From assembly GCF_017313765.1 (NCBI RefSeq), contig NZ_JAFLNC010000001.1, forward strand, positions 434,001 through 498,000: DNA of 64,000 nucleotides. Reading direction: 5' to 3'. Source of the DNA: Sneathiella sedimenti (lineage in GTDB: Bacteria; Pseudomonadota; Alphaproteobacteria; Sneathiellales; Sneathiellaceae). Both the position numbers and the translations under genes were made by a program. Shown one piece after another: positions 18,044 through 29,861 of the stretch (positions within the stretch are counted from its first letter, which is position 1; each line of letters starts with the position of its first letter). Under the pieces are notes generated by a model. It saw only the letters and a list, made by a program, of their open reading frames with translations, did not search any database and was not told the origin of the DNA.

Positions 18044-19504
18044 TTACCCGCGGGCCTGTAGCTTTGTTTCGTCTCCAGTGTGGTGGTTTATCAATCGCTC
18101 CTTCGGGAATTCAACTGTCGCAACGGTGCCTTCTCCCAACTGGCTGTCCAGCGTGATGGTGCCATTGTGCAGTTCCATGATATTTTTGGTAAGGGGCAAA
18201 CCAAGACCCGTTCCCTCGTAATTCCGGGCCATTGAACTTTCAATCTGCACGAACGGAGCAAATACCTTTTCTATATTCTCCGGATCGATCCCTATGCCGG
18301 TATCCTTGATTCGGATCGCAAGATTACCAGAGGAGTCCAGTGCCTCGAACCCAATGGCGACTAACCCGCCCTTGTGAGTAAATTTTACAGCGTTGGAGAA
18401 GAGATTTAGGAACACCTGCACCAGCAGGCGCGGATCACCAATCATGTGATAATCTTGCGCCGGTATATCAAAGGCCAGACGTACGCCGCGTTCCGCCGCA
18501 TGATCCCGAATGATCCGCAATGTTGAATTAACGATATCTACCAAAGATACTTCCTCTTCTTGCAGAACCAGCTTGCCGGCCTCCGCCTTCGATAGGTCGA
18601 GAATATCATTGATGATACTAAGTAGATGTTGTCCACTGACGTTAATGTCCTTGGAGTATTCCTTGTATTGCTCCTTCCCGAGAGGGCCGAACATCTCTTT
18701 TTCAAGAATTTCGGAGAAGCCGATGATAGCATTGAGGGGAGTCCGCAATTCGTGAGACATAATAGCCAGAAACTCGGATTTCGAATGATTTGCCGCCTGT
18801 GCCTTTTCAGCCAGGATATCACTTTTCACCCGCTCCTCATCGAGCGTTTTCATATTGATAAAGTCGCGCCGTTGAGCCAGTTCCTGGAAATAGGCCGCGA
18901 AGACCCCCATCCCCGCAGCCGTCAGGAGGAAAAAGTCATTCGCCATCAGAATGAGTAGGGGAATTGGATTAATCCAAATAGCCGCGATGTGGTATGTCAC
19001 AACAAGAAATGCAGTTACTGATGTTGCGTAAAGAAAACGGGTTGGAGGCAGGCAGCAACAAAAAATGATTAATGGTGTCAGCCCCGCGTAGTAAAGATAA
19101 TTTCCCGGCTCATTGGCAATTGCTGTCATGACAATAATACTGACGCCAGAAGCGAGCATGCAGAACGCGGCTCCCGGTTGGGCCACCGCCGCATAATACT
19201 TCGTGTATGTCATAAATAGCGTGATTAAGAATATGGGTATGGCAATGCCAAACCTGATGAGTAAAGCTGCTTCGAATACTTCCGGAATTACGTAAAAATC
19301 GAGAATAGAGAAGCAAGCATAGATTATCACAGCAGATAGCAGGGACAGGCGCATAACGGCCAAAGACCGCCCGATAGCGGCATCGTTATAGTCACTTTCG
19401 ACGGAACGATCTACAAATCTTAGCGAGAACCTATTGAGCTCAGTCCCATTGAGCACAGATTCAATCGTTGCAAATTGTCCTATAAACCGCAAGTTTGCCG
19501 CCAA
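18044..19504 (-). CDS. Membrane sensor histidine kinase with six-helix input domain
   Basis: A 486-residue kinase. Residues about 50-205 contain six hydrophobic helices; the segment before and in the first helix resembles the membrane input domain of some adenylate cyclases. A short coiled linker leads to HisKA with His251 in SHELRTPLN. The HATPase has N371 in the N box, DTGIGI (401-406) and GTGLGLPL (431-438), so it should be active. No response regulator is adjacent. It ends 47 bases from the convergent PilZ-methyltransferase. The start appears to be TTG with AGGAAG upstream; a CtrA-like box lies 48 bases upstream. Ligand and partner are unknown. Confidence 0.9.
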   Translation of the reverse strand: MAANLRFIGQFATIESVLNGTELNRFSLRFVDRSVESDYNDAAIGRSLAVMRLSLLSAVIIYACFSILDFYVIPEVFEAALLIRFGIAIPIFLITLFMTYTKYYAAVAQPGAAFCMLASGVSIIVMTAIANEPGNYLYYAGLTPLIIFCCCLPPTRFLYATSVTAFLVVTYHIAAIWINPIPLLILMANDFFLLTAAGMGVFAAYFQELAQRRDFINMKTLDEERVKSDILAEKAQAANHSKSEFLAIMSHELRTPLNAIIGFSEILEKEMFGPLGKEQYKEYSKDINVSGQHLLSIINDILDLSKAEAGKLVLQEEEVSLVDIVNSTLRIIRDHAAERGVRLAFDIPAQDYHMIGDPRLLVQVFLNLFSNAVKFTHKGGLVAIGFEALDSSGNLAIRIKDTGIGIDPENIEKVFAPFVQIESSMARNYEGTGLGLPLTKNIMELHNGTITLDSQLGEGTVATVEFPKERLINHHTGDETKLQARG

Positions 19505-19551
19505 TCCTATTTCTTCCTAAAAATTCTTATTAAAAAATATAAGGATTGGTG

Positions 19552-19567
19552 GTTAATTTTATCTTAA
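19552..19567 (-). promoter_or_regulatory. CtrA-like binding site upstream of the histidine kinase
   Basis: On the minus strand the sequence reads TTAAGATAAAATTAAC, an exact TTAA-N7-TTAAC, 48 bases before the kinase start. An overlapping near-match (TTAA-N7-TTAG) occurs on the plus strand at 19564-19578. Confidence 0.48.
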
Positions 19568-19635
19568 ATTAGAGTTAGTTGGTCCTGAGATGGAAAAAGC
19601 TATTTAAGATTGTTTTTAGTTTTATTATATACTCT

Positions 19636-20970
19636 TTATCCTGTTCTTTTGAACCCCGCCGAAAGATATTTCCATACCCATTTGGGATGGTAGAGGGTTC
19701 TTTCTTTCTCTACTAAATGCACAATCTGGTAGAACCTTTCGATAATATCAATCGATGACGATCCCATGATAATGCTTTTCAAACTATTCTTCAGCTTCAA
19801 CCCAAATGGCTTTTTACCGATAGTTTCTGGGTATCTAAAATCCTGGCCGAGCGCCAGATCCCAGGGGGTCGCGAAAATTTTCCGAAGCTCCAAAAAATAG
19901 CTGTTTTTAATGTGAGCCATAGTCTCAATACTGTCGAAGGTCACCCCCCCGATAGATCTGGCAAGGGCTCCAACAGAAAGGGCAGTAACACTCATGCCCT
20001 GGCCAAATAACGGGTTAAGGCTCGTATTTGTATCACCGACCGGTAATATCCCGAGAGGAAAAGCCGGCAAATCGTCGTAGTGACGCCATTGACCATAAGG
20101 AAATTTATGAAGTCGAATGTCACTGAGAATTTTTGCGTTCTTTATCGCCTCGTATATATCGGGCCGGGGAAGCGACTTCGCGAAGGCCAGGAAGCCCTCT
20201 ATGTCCGCAGGCGGGTGCTCGTTATGATAACCTGCGAGCGTCAATAACCATTTACCATTCTCAACCCGCACCAACGTTGAGCCGCGAATTTCCGAGGGGC
20301 CTTTAGGATAAATTAGAATACTTTTCCAGTCTCTGGCTTCATCCGGCAACTCAAGTAGACAACTGGCATATCCAAGATTCACTTTGATGTGATCTTCCGG
20401 CACTTCACCAAATCCCTCGCGCTTTAGCCATCGCGGAAAAAAACTGCCCCTACCCATCGCATCGACAAAGAAATCGCCCGGGAGTGTTTCTTTAGCGCCA
20501 TTCTCCAGGCGAACGACGGCCGCAGCTACCCTTCTGTGTGCGTCGTCCAGCAGGAAGTCCTCAACCCGACATTCATGTATGAGCTCAACATTTGGGAGCG
20601 CCCTGACCTCTTCCCGAAGACAATTTTCAAGAAGAGGGCGCGTCTGGAAATAGATAGTCAGGGACCCTTCAAACCTAGGCATCCATTTTTCATTGATATA
20701 CCAGCGGACTTCATTGCTAAAGTTGCAGGAGACAGCTCCTGCTCGTTCAAGATGCTCCGGTAATCCAGGGAAAATTTCCGTAAGGGCATCTCCCCCGCCT
20801 TTTAGCAATCCATGCACATGGTTCGCTTGTGGTGTCCCTTTTCGGGCCACATTACCGTTTTCAATTTGATCCGGTTCCAAGACCAGTACGCGATCAAATA
20901 TCGCCGATAGAGCTTTAGCTGACGCCAACCCGGCGATACTTCCGCCGGCAATGATCGCAGTCCTTGTCAT
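19636..20970 (-). CDS. FAD-dependent oxidoreductase (aromatic hydroxylase/halogenase-like fold)
   Basis: A 444-residue flavoprotein. The N-terminal Rossmann motif is IAGGSIAGLASAKAL, followed by an acidic residue at the end of beta-2 (VLEPDQ). The second FAD motif is PVGDTNTSLNPLFGQGMS (GD...NP..GQGM), as in class A flavin monooxygenases and related dehydrogenases. The substrate cannot be told. It is transcribed toward the histidine kinase but 131 bases apart, with a CtrA-like box in the gap, so a shared operon is uncertain. The ATP synthase terminator lies upstream. Confidence 0.85.
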   Translation of the reverse strand: MTRTAIIAGGSIAGLASAKALSAIFDRVLVLEPDQIENGNVARKGTPQANHVHGLLKGGGDALTEIFPGLPEHLERAGAVSCNFSNEVRWYINEKWMPRFEGSLTIYFQTRPLLENCLREEVRALPNVELIHECRVEDFLLDDAHRRVAAAVVRLENGAKETLPGDFFVDAMGRGSFFPRWLKREGFGEVPEDHIKVNLGYASCLLELPDEARDWKSILIYPKGPSEIRGSTLVRVENGKWLLTLAGYHNEHPPADIEGFLAFAKSLPRPDIYEAIKNAKILSDIRLHKFPYGQWRHYDDLPAFPLGILPVGDTNTSLNPLFGQGMSVTALSVGALARSIGGVTFDSIETMAHIKNSYFLELRKIFATPWDLALGQDFRYPETIGKKPFGLKLKNSLKSIIMGSSSIDIIERFYQIVHLVEKERTLYHPKWVWKYLSAGFKRTG

Positions 20971-21051
20971 AGCTTAATTTTACTTTTCATTTTACCTGTA
21001 ATCAGCCTACGTCATCAGCACAGAAATGAAAATAACTTCAAACGCATCAAT

Positions 21052-21077
21052 AAAAAAAGGGGCCATTGGCCCCTTTT
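21052..21077 (-). terminator. Terminator of the atp operon
   Basis: A GC-rich inverted repeat (GGGGCCA/TGGCCCC) flanked by A and T runs. On the minus strand it reads hairpin then seven Ts, 25 bases after the atpC stop. Confidence 0.85.
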
Positions 21078-21102
21078 AGCATTCTGAATATTCTCCAGCC
21101 TG

Positions 21103-21504
21103 TCAGCCCATCGCATCCAGTAGTTGCTGAAGATGATCACGATTTTCAGCAGCGCGGCGGCGAGTTTCATCATCCTTCGCGTCTTCCTCGTCCTCGCGGG
21201 CGTCCTGGATACGCTGCTCCAGGTCGGGGCGATCAAGATCTGCAATATAAATCGCTTCTTCCGCAAGAACCGTCAGTTTGTCATTCGCAACTTCAGCAAA
21301 GCCGCCGTTGACAAAAATGCGCTCTTTTTCTGTATCCCCGTCATAGATGCTAATGACACCGGGACGCAAGGAAGAGGTGATCGGAGAATGACCAGCCAGA
21401 ACGCCGAAATCCCCTTCGGCGCCCGGCAATACGACCATTTCAAACTCATCCGAAAGCAGGAGCTTTTCGGGAGATACCAGATCCATGGTGATCATGTCGG
21501 TCAT
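21103..21504 (-). CDS. atpC: F1 ATP synthase epsilon subunit
   Basis: A 133-residue rotor subunit of the F1 sector. The N-terminal beta-sandwich shows LVSPEKLLLSDEFEMVVLPGAEGDFGVLAGHSP, and the C-terminal part is a charged two-helix domain rich in Asp, Glu and Arg. It is the last gene of atpHAGDC, 26 bases after atpD, and is followed by a terminator. Confidence 0.97.
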   Translation of the reverse strand: MTDMITMDLVSPEKLLLSDEFEMVVLPGAEGDFGVLAGHSPITSSLRPGVISIYDGDTEKERIFVNGGFAEVANDKLTVLAEEAIYIADLDRPDLEQRIQDAREDEEDAKDDETRRRAAENRDHLQQLLDAMG

Positions 21505-21530
21505 TTCAATACTCCTTCAGGCGGCAATGA

Positions 21531-22976
<1,446 letters not shown>

Positions 22977-23002
22977 TCAGTTCTTAACAGTCGATGGGAA
23001 AA

Positions 23003-23881
23003 CTAGAGAGCTTCCGCACCGGAGATAATTTCAATCAGTTCACTCGTAATCGCCGCCTGACGTTCACGGTTATATTGCAAGGTCAATTTATCGATCATTT
23101 CCCCTGCATTGCGCGTGGCGTTTTCCATAGCTGACATCCGGGCTCCTTGCTCGGAGGCAGAATTTTCCAACAGCGCCCGGAACACCTGAACCGAAAGATT
23201 TCGCGGCAACAATTCCGCCAAAATTTCTTCTTCGTCCGGTTCATATTCGTAGACGACGTCACTTGCTTCATCGTCGGTAGCTTCCGGAATGGACGCAGGG
23301 ATAATCTGCTGCGCCGTCACTTCCTGGGTCAACACCGAGACGAATTTCGCATAGAATATTGTACAGACATCAAACTCATCTGCATCAAACATCGCCAGTA
23401 CACGCTGCGCAATTGGCTGCGCATCATCGAAGCTGATGCGCTTGGATCCGGAAAGATCCACCAAACCAATAATCAGATGTCCGTATTTGCGTTTCAGTGC
23501 ATCACGGCCCTTCTTGCCCACACAAAGAACTTTGACATCCTTGCCCTGGGCAATCAGTTTATCAATTCTTTGTCCGGCGGCCTTGGAGATGGAGTTGTTA
23601 AAACCACCGCACAATCCACGTTCGCCGGTTGCGACAACAATCAAGTGCCGTTGATCAGAACCGGTTCCGGCAAGCAGCTTCGGTGCATCATCGCGCCCGA
23701 CCATGCCGGATGCGAGCGATGCCATCATATTATCCATACGCTCGGCATACGGCCGGGCGGCATTTGCCGCCTCTTCCGCATGACGCAGCTTGGCCGCCGC
23801 CACCATTTTCATGGCTTTAGTGATCTTTTGCGTTGAAGTAACGCTGCTGATCCGGTTTTTGAGTTCCTTAAGGTTCGCCAT
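23003..23881 (-). CDS. atpG: F1 ATP synthase gamma subunit
   Basis: The central shaft of F1, 292 residues. The N-terminal helix [20 protein letters not shown] and the C-terminal helix with [15 protein letters not shown] and NRERQAAIT are the conserved coiled-coil arms that turn inside the alpha/beta ring. [10 protein letters not shown] is also typical. It is cotranscribed between atpA and atpD. Confidence 0.97.
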   Translation of the reverse strand: MANLKELKNRISSVTSTQKITKAMKMVAAAKLRHAEEAANAARPYAERMDNMMASLASGMVGRDDAPKLLAGTGSDQRHLIVVATGERGLCGGFNNSISKAAGQRIDKLIAQGKDVKVLCVGKKGRDALKRKYGHLIIGLVDLSGSKRISFDDAQPIAQRVLAMFDADEFDVCTIFYAKFVSVLTQEVTAQQIIPASIPEATDDEASDVVYEYEPDEEEILAELLPRNLSVQVFRALLENSASEQGARMSAMENATRNAGEMIDKLTLQYNRERQAAITSELIEIISGAEAL

Positions 23882-23912
23882 GTTCCGGCTACCCCTTTCT
23901 TAAGCTCAATCT

Positions 23913-25442
23913 TTACGCAAATGTCTTCGAGAAGCTGCTCAGAATTTCGCTCAGCTTCGTTTCGCTTTCCTGCGACAGCGCGCCTTCTTTCAGGATCGTA
24001 TCGAGAAGATCCTGATGCTTGGCATGCATTTCCGACAGGAATTGCTTTTCAAAGTCGCCGATCTGGCCGACTTCGATGCTATCAAGATAGCCCCGTACAC
24101 CGGCGAAAATCACAACAACCTGCTCTTCCATGGTCAGCGGGCTGTACTGTGGCTGTTTCAGCAGTTCCGTCAAACGGGCACCACGAGCCAGCAGCTTCTG
24201 CGTCGCTGCGTCAAGGTCAGAACCGAACTGCGCGAAGGCAGCCATTTCACGATACTGCGCCAGTTCCAGCTTAATTGAACCGGCAACCTGCTTCATCGCT
24301 TTCGTCTGAGCAGAAGAGCCCACACGAGACACCGACAGACCCACGTTAATTGCGGGACGAATGCCCTGGTAGAACAGTTCTGTTTCGAGGAAGATCTGAC
24401 CGTCTGTAATCGAGATAACGTTTGTCGGGATATAGGCCGACACGTCACCGGCCTGGGTTTCAATAACCGGCAATGCGGTCATGGACCCGGAACCATTTTC
24501 CTCGTTTAGCTTTGCAGACCGCTCCAGAAGACGGGAGTGGAGGTAGAAAACGTCGCCCGGATATGCTTCACGTCCAGGAGGACGACGGAGCAGAAGGGAC
24601 ATCTGACGATAAGCAACTGCCTGCTTGGAAAGATCATCATAGATGATCAGAGAGTGCATGCCGTTATCGCGGAAATATTCAGCCATGGCGCAACCGGTAA
24701 AGGGTGCAAGATACTGAAGCGGCGCCGGGTCAGAAGCGGTAGCTGCAACCACGATGGAATACTCCAACGCGCCGTTTTCTTCCAATGTCTTCACAACCTG
24801 CGCAACAGTGGAGCGTTTCTGCCCAATCACGACATAGACGCAATAGAGCTTCTTGCTTTCATCACCAGACGCATTAACAGATTTCTGGTTGAGGATTGCG
24901 TCAACTGCGACCGCCGTCTTACCGGTCTGGCGGTCACCAATGATCAGCTCACGCTGGCCTCGACCGACTGGCACAAGACTGTCAATTGCCTTAAGGCCCG
25001 TCATCATCGGTTCATGCACCGATTTACGCGGCATGATACCCGGAGCCTTAACGTCAACACGGCGGGTTTCTGTTGCCTCGATCGGGCCTTTACCGTCAAT
25101 CGGATTGCCGAGACCGTCAACAACACGACCCAACAGGCCTTTGCCGACACCGGTTTCAACAATCGCGCCCGTCCGCTTCACCGTGTCACCTTCACGAATG
25201 TCACGGTCGGAACCGAAAATCACGACACCGACGTTGTCGGTTTCAAGGTTCAGGGCCAGACCCTTAATACCGCCCGGGAACTCGACCATTTCACCGGCCT
25301 GAATATTGTCCAGGCCATATACGCGGGCCACACCGTCACCGACGGAGAGCACCTGGCCAACCTCTGAGACTTCAGCTTGCGTGTCAAAACCCGCAATCTG
25401 TTGTTTAAGAATTTCGGAAATTTCTGCGGCGCGGATGTCCAT
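23913..25442 (-). CDS. atpA: F1 ATP synthase alpha subunit
   Basis: The regulatory nucleotide-binding subunit of F1, 509 residues from ATG at 25442. The P-loop is [13 protein letters not shown]; the [16 protein letters not shown] segment holds the arginine finger region. The start ATG overlaps the atpH stop (TGATG), with GGGG about 7 bases upstream; a GTG one codon earlier is also possible. Part of atpHAGDC. Confidence 0.97.
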   Translation of the reverse strand: MDIRAAEISEILKQQIAGFDTQAEVSEVGQVLSVGDGVARVYGLDNIQAGEMVEFPGGIKGLALNLETDNVGVVIFGSDRDIREGDTVKRTGAIVETGVGKGLLGRVVDGLGNPIDGKGPIEATETRRVDVKAPGIMPRKSVHEPMMTGLKAIDSLVPVGRGQRELIIGDRQTGKTAVAVDAILNQKSVNASGDESKKLYCVYVVIGQKRSTVAQVVKTLEENGALEYSIVVAATASDPAPLQYLAPFTGCAMAEYFRDNGMHSLIIYDDLSKQAVAYRQMSLLLRRPPGREAYPGDVFYLHSRLLERSAKLNEENGSGSMTALPVIETQAGDVSAYIPTNVISITDGQIFLETELFYQGIRPAINVGLSVSRVGSSAQTKAMKQVAGSIKLELAQYREMAAFAQFGSDLDAATQKLLARGARLTELLKQPQYSPLTMEEQVVVIFAGVRGYLDSIEVGQIGDFEKQFLSEMHAKHQDLLDTILKEGALSQESETKLSEILSSFSKTFA

Positions 25443-26002
25443 CACCCAACCCCTTTCATCGCAAACTTAAGATTCTGAAGTTTAGTCCGGATCGAATTAT
25501 CGACCATACGTGAACCAACCTTTATTACCAGGCCCCCGATCAGGCTCTCATCGACATCCGATTCGAGACTGACATCACTGCCGATGGCAGATTTAAGAGC
25601 CGCTGACACAGCGTTTAGCTGACTTTCACTGAGTTTCTTAGCCGAACTGACACGGGCGACAACCTCGCCACGCTCAGCTGCGAGCAGTTGATTGTAGGCC
25701 CCGATCATACCAGCCAGCGCAAAAAGCCGGCGGTTCTGCGCGACGGTTCCAACGAACCGGCGCACCAGATCGCCAACCCCAAGCTTCTCAAGGACGGCCC
25801 CCATGGCACGAGCTTGATCAGCACGGCTGATAATCGGGCTTTTGACAAGACGGGCGAGATCTTTATTCTCTTCCATCATTGAGTTGATTGTCGCCAGATC
25901 ACTGGCGACGGCATCGAGTTCTTTGGCCGATACAGCCAAATCAAACAGAGCCGTTGCATAACGACCCGCGATACCGGAAACTGTTATGTTCTCAGCTGAC
26001 AA
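25442..26002 (-). CDS. atpH: F1 ATP synthase delta subunit
   Basis: The stator subunit linking F1 to the b subunits, 186 residues. The reading frame extends 32 codons further upstream, but that part does not resemble delta. A TTG at 26002 is preceded by GGGGA with 7-base spacing and gives (M)[22 protein letters not shown], the usual alphaproteobacterial N-terminus; I place the start there. It is the first gene of the F1 operon. The F0 genes are not in this window, as is usual for alphaproteobacteria. Confidence 0.93.
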   Translation of the reverse strand: MSAENITVSGIAGRYATALFDLAVSAKELDAVASDLATINSMMEENKDLARLVKSPIISRADQARAMGAVLEKLGVGDLVRRFVGTVAQNRRLFALAGMIGAYNQLLAAERGEVVARVSSAKKLSESQLNAVSAALKSAIGSDVSLESDVDESLIGGLVIKVGSRMVDNSIRTKLQNLKFAMKGVG

Positions 26003-26204
26003 GAAACGATCCCCAGGCCTGAAAAAAGACGTGAAATACGTCCGACAAAAATGAAATCCCCCTCCCGTATGGGCACCCTTCCAGGTCCCCATCGTCAAGG
26101 CACGGGGTTATTAGCACAGGGAAATCCGGGTGGCAATATGCTGCACACCAGTTTATTCACCAAAATTTCCGTTTTACGGGTCAGGTATCTAAAAAATCCC
26201 GATT

Positions 26205-28385
26205 TTACATGAAATTATACGGGTCTATATCTATCTGCAGCCTGATATTATTCGGCACTTTACGCCCTTGCAGCCATTTTCCGAGAACAGACTGAATTGG
26301 AATGTCTTTCGTACATTTCACCAAAAATCGGTAGCGATGGCGTCCCCGGATCATGGAAAGCGGCGCCGGTGCCGGCCCGAGCACCGTAATTTTCTCCCCC
26401 ATCGGCGCCTGTCTTGCCAGCTCGGAGGCAAAACCGGCAACTGATTCGGCATTCGTACCGGATAATATCACCGCCGCCAGACGGCCATATGGCGGCATTC
26501 CGGCGCTTTCGCGGCCTGCCGCCTCTAGCTTGAAAAACGCCTCCCCTTCCTGACGCGCGATTGCTTCAATAACAGGATGCTCCGGCAAATAGGATTGCAG
26601 AAACACCGTACCTGAGCTGGATTCGCGCCCCGCCCGCCCGGTGACCTGCGACAACAGCTGGTAAGTTCGCTCAGATGCTCTCAAGTCCCCGCCCGCGAGT
26701 CCAAGATCCGCGTCGACAATGCCAACAAGCGTCAGATTTGCGAAGTGATATCCCTTCGCAACAATCTGGGTCCCGATCAGTATTTCAATCTCGCCGCGCT
26801 CCATCGCCGCAACAAATTCTGCCGCGGCGCGCGGACTTGAAATCGTGTCACTTGCCATCATCGCGATACGACGGCCTGGAAATAGAGCCTCCGCTTCCTC
26901 GACCAGCCGCTCGATACCCGGCCCGCATGCCTTAAAACTCTCCTCGGCGCCACATTCGCTGCAGCATTTAGGCAGCGCGGAAGTAAATCCACAATGATGG
27001 CATTGCAACCGCTTCATCAGGCGGTGTTCCACCAACCACGCGCTGCAATGCGGGCATTGCAGCCGATGACCACATGTATCGCACAGGGTGAGGGGTGCAT
27101 AGCCGCGCCGGTTCAGGAACAACATCACCTGTTGCCCCATGGAGAGTGTTTCTTCCATCGCCTCACGAAGCGGGTCTGATATCCAGCGCTGCGACCCGAG
27201 CTTGTGCTCCTTCAGGTCGACGATATTGACATTGGGAAGAGTGGCGCCGCCATAGCGGGACGGCAGCTTGAGATATTCATATTTTCCGTTGCGGGCATTT
27301 ATCAGACTTTCAAGCGACGGCGTGGCTGACGCAAGTACAACCGGGCAGCCCCCTATTTTTCCCCGCACCACGGCCATATCCCTCGCGTTATAAGGGACAC
27401 CTTCATCCTGCTTGAAGGAGGATTCATGTTCCTCATCCACGACGATGAGACCGAGTTTCGAAAAAGGCAGGAACAGAGCCGACCTCGCGCCCACAACAAT
27501 ATCAGCCCGCCCGTCGATGACCGCGCGCCAGTTGCGGCGGCGGATCGACTGACTGAGATCCGAATGCCACTCCACCGGCCGCGCGCCAAACCGATCTTCG
27601 AATCGGGCGAGCCATTGCGCCGTCAAGGCTATCTCCGGCAACAGCACCAAAGCCTGCCGACCCTCCTTCAAGCAGGCCGCGATAGCTTCAAAGTAAACTT
27701 CGGTCTTACCCGATCCCGTCACGCCTTCAAGAAGCGCAACATGGTAGCTGTCTTCCGCGACAAATGAAGTAAGTGCCGTTGCTGCTGTATCCTGATCCGG
27801 GGAAAGGTCAAACGCGGCATGTTGCCAGTTCGCTGGTTGCAGAGGGGCCTCCGCAGGCAGGTTCACCGTTTCCAGGACGCCCTTGACGGCAAGCCCCTTG
27901 ATAACAGAAGTACTCACCCCAGCAATTGCCGCAAGATCGGTTGCTGTTTGCGCCCCTCCCTCCGAAACGACGTCAAGCACCCGTTGCCGCGCCGCCGTAA
28001 TCTTTTCCGGCAGCTCTCCGGTAAAGCGATATCCGGTGCGCGGGGCTTTCGGATAAAGGGCGTCGGGTACGCTCATCGCCATACGGAGAACCCGGCCGCG
28101 TCGCTGCATGGTATATTGGGAAACCCAGTCGATAAACTTGAGGCTTTCCGGCGGGAGTTTCGCACAAGGCAGAACAGAAAGGATATCCTTCATACGTTCT
28201 TCGGCGAGGACGGAGTTGATTGCCTCTTCCCAGACCACGCCGACTACCTCTCTCTTGCCAAGAGGAACAGTTACAAAATGACCGATTTCAATGTTAAGAG
28301 AGTCCGGCGCGCGATAGTCATATACATCCCCGATTGAGAGAGGCAGAAGAACACGAACGCGACGATGTTTATTTGTGCTACTCAT
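26205..28385 (-). CDS. priA: Primosomal protein N' (replication restart helicase)
   Basis: A 726-residue DNA helicase that reloads the replisome at stalled forks. The helicase core has Walker [14 protein letters not shown] and the DEEH box in [12 protein letters not shown]. The zinc region contains four CxxC pairs (CDTCG, CPHC, CHHCG, CSEC), and the later motif [11 protein letters not shown] is typical. The N-terminal region is the DNA-binding domain. It is divergent from the transaldolase gene (65-base spacer) and followed in the same direction by the atp operon 202 bases on. Confidence 0.97.
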   Translation of the reverse strand: MSSTNKHRRVRVLLPLSIGDVYDYRAPDSLNIEIGHFVTVPLGKREVVGVVWEEAINSVLAEERMKDILSVLPCAKLPPESLKFIDWVSQYTMQRRGRVLRMAMSVPDALYPKAPRTGYRFTGELPEKITAARQRVLDVVSEGGAQTATDLAAIAGVSTSVIKGLAVKGVLETVNLPAEAPLQPANWQHAAFDLSPDQDTAATALTSFVAEDSYHVALLEGVTGSGKTEVYFEAIAACLKEGRQALVLLPEIALTAQWLARFEDRFGARPVEWHSDLSQSIRRRNWRAVIDGRADIVVGARSALFLPFSKLGLIVVDEEHESSFKQDEGVPYNARDMAVVRGKIGGCPVVLASATPSLESLINARNGKYEYLKLPSRYGGATLPNVNIVDLKEHKLGSQRWISDPLREAMEETLSMGQQVMLFLNRRGYAPLTLCDTCGHRLQCPHCSAWLVEHRLMKRLQCHHCGFTSALPKCCSECGAEESFKACGPGIERLVEEAEALFPGRRIAMMASDTISSPRAAAEFVAAMERGEIEILIGTQIVAKGYHFANLTLVGIVDADLGLAGGDLRASERTYQLLSQVTGRAGRESSSGTVFLQSYLPEHPVIEAIARQEGEAFFKLEAAGRESAGMPPYGRLAAVILSGTNAESVAGFASELARQAPMGEKITVLGPAPAPLSMIRGRHRYRFLVKCTKDIPIQSVLGKWLQGRKVPNNIRLQIDIDPYNFM

Positions 28386-28450
28386 ATCTATGCGATAGAC
28401 TATTCTGGCATTTCGAACCAGTGATTAGCATCAGGATTAAAGAATTACCT

Positions 28451-29110
28451 ATGAAATTTTTTGTTGATACAGCGGATACAGAAGAAATCCGCGAGCTTGC
28501 CGAAACCGGTCTTCTCGATGGTGTCACAACCAACCCATCCCTTATCGCAAAATCCGGCCGCGATTTTTTCGAGGTCATAAAGGAGATTTGCGAACTGATC
28601 GATGGGCCGGTAAGCGCCGAAGTGGCTGCGACCGAATATCCAGCAATGCTGGAAGAAGGCAAAAAGCTGGCAGGACTTGCGGAAAATATCGCCGTTAAAG
28701 TTCCGCTGACCATGGCCGGACTTAAAACCTGCGCGGAACTCAGCCGTGCAGGCACACAGGTGAACGTCACGCTTTGCTTCTCCGCTGCCCAGGCCATCCT
28801 GGCCGCCAAAGCCGGAGCTACCTTTATCTCCCCCTTTGTCGGGCGCCTTGATGATATTGGCCAGACCGGCATGGACCTCATCGGCAATATCGTCCAGATT
28901 TACAATAATTATCCGGACCTGAATACTGAGGTCCTTGTCGCCTCTATCCGCAATCCGACTCATATTGTGGACGCCGCTCTAATGGGCGCAGATGTATGTA
29001 CCATTCCACCCGCCGTTCTAAAGCAGCTTGTCTCGCATCCGCTTACAGACAAGGGGCTTGCGGCCTTCCTTGCGGATTGGGAGAAAACAGGTCAGACTAT
29101 CCTTGGTTAA
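28451..29110 (+). CDS. tal: Transaldolase (fructose-6-phosphate aldolase-like, short type)
   Basis: A 219-residue short transaldolase of the pentose-phosphate pathway (TalC/MipB class). It starts [18 protein letters not shown] with TTNPSL in the first strand. The Schiff-base lysine is in IAVKVPLT, and [23 protein letters not shown] is the downstream signature. The frame is open further upstream into the priA leader, but ATG 28451 gives the family N-terminus. DUF484 follows 20 bases later in the same direction. Confidence 0.94.
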   Translation: MKFFVDTADTEEIRELAETGLLDGVTTNPSLIAKSGRDFFEVIKEICELIDGPVSAEVAATEYPAMLEEGKKLAGLAENIAVKVPLTMAGLKTCAELSRAGTQVNVTLCFSAAQAILAAKAGATFISPFVGRLDDIGQTGMDLIGNIVQIYNNYPDLNTEVLVASIRNPTHIVDAALMGADVCTIPPAVLKQLVSHPLTDKGLAAFLADWEKTGQTILG

Positions 29111-29133
29111 CTGTCGAGAAGTGAGTAGATTTG

Positions 29134-29859
29134 GTGACGGAAATATCAGATAAGAAAGCCAGTGCCGGCGAGGAGGTCGCTCCCCAGTTGACGGAGGACG
29201 ATGTACGCAACTGGCTGATCGATCATCCTGACTTCCTGACACATAATGCCGACCTGCTGACTACGGTGATTCCCCCGGAACGTGTTTCGGGGGACGGCGT
29301 TATCGACATGCAGTCCTTCCTCGTAAGTCGCCTGCAAAAAGAGGTGACTTACCTTACCGCCCTGCAGGACGATTTCGTCGAAGCCGCACGGAACAATATG
29401 CATACGCAGGACATGGTCCATGCTTCCATTCAGGCGGTATTGGGTGCCTCCAGTCTCGCACATTTTGTTCATATCCTGACCCAGGACCTGCCGGAACTTC
29501 TTGAAATCGACGTCATTACCCTTTGCGTGGAAGACGGCCCGATCCCGCTTCCGGACATGACAGGCCTGCAACGCCTCAAACCGGGAAGTATTGACCGTGC
29601 CCCGTGGCGGGGACATGCCATCCTTTTGCGCCCGGAAGCGCCGAAATCAAAAGCCATTTTCGGCCCGGCCAAGGATCTTGTTCATTCTGATGCCCTGATA
29701 AAACTTGACGTGCCTTCCCTTCATGCCCAAGCAATGGTCGCATTTGGCAGCCGGCAGGACGGCCATTTTCGTGAAGACCAGGCAACAGACCTCCTTCGGT
29801 TTCTGGCCATCGTTATTCAATCCTGCCTGCAAATGTGGCTGGAGCAGAAGCCGGCGTAG
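29134..29859 (+). CDS. DUF484 family protein (GAF-like)
   Basis: A 241-residue protein of the DUF484 family. It contains LTEDDVRNWLIDHPDFLTHNADLL near the N-terminus, a short helical SFLVSRLQKEV segment, and a GAF-like second half. The function is not known; the gene is nearly always just upstream of xerC, as here, which hints at a chromosome-dimer or cell-cycle link. The start is GTG 29134, with TTG one codon earlier as an alternative. The stop precedes the xerC ATG by two bases. Confidence 0.85.
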   Translation: MTEISDKKASAGEEVAPQLTEDDVRNWLIDHPDFLTHNADLLTTVIPPERVSGDGVIDMQSFLVSRLQKEVTYLTALQDDFVEAARNNMHTQDMVHASIQAVLGASSLAHFVHILTQDLPELLEIDVITLCVEDGPIPLPDMTGLQRLKPGSIDRAPWRGHAILLRPEAPKSKAIFGPAKDLVHSDALIKLDVPSLHAQAMVAFGSRQDGHFREDQATDLLRFLAIVIQSCLQMWLEQKPA

Positions 29860-29861
29860 CC

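Noticed and set aside
23147-23836. Long plus-strand open frame (229 codons) opposite atpG
   Set aside because: Antisense to a certain ATP synthase gene, with no plausible start context or domain.
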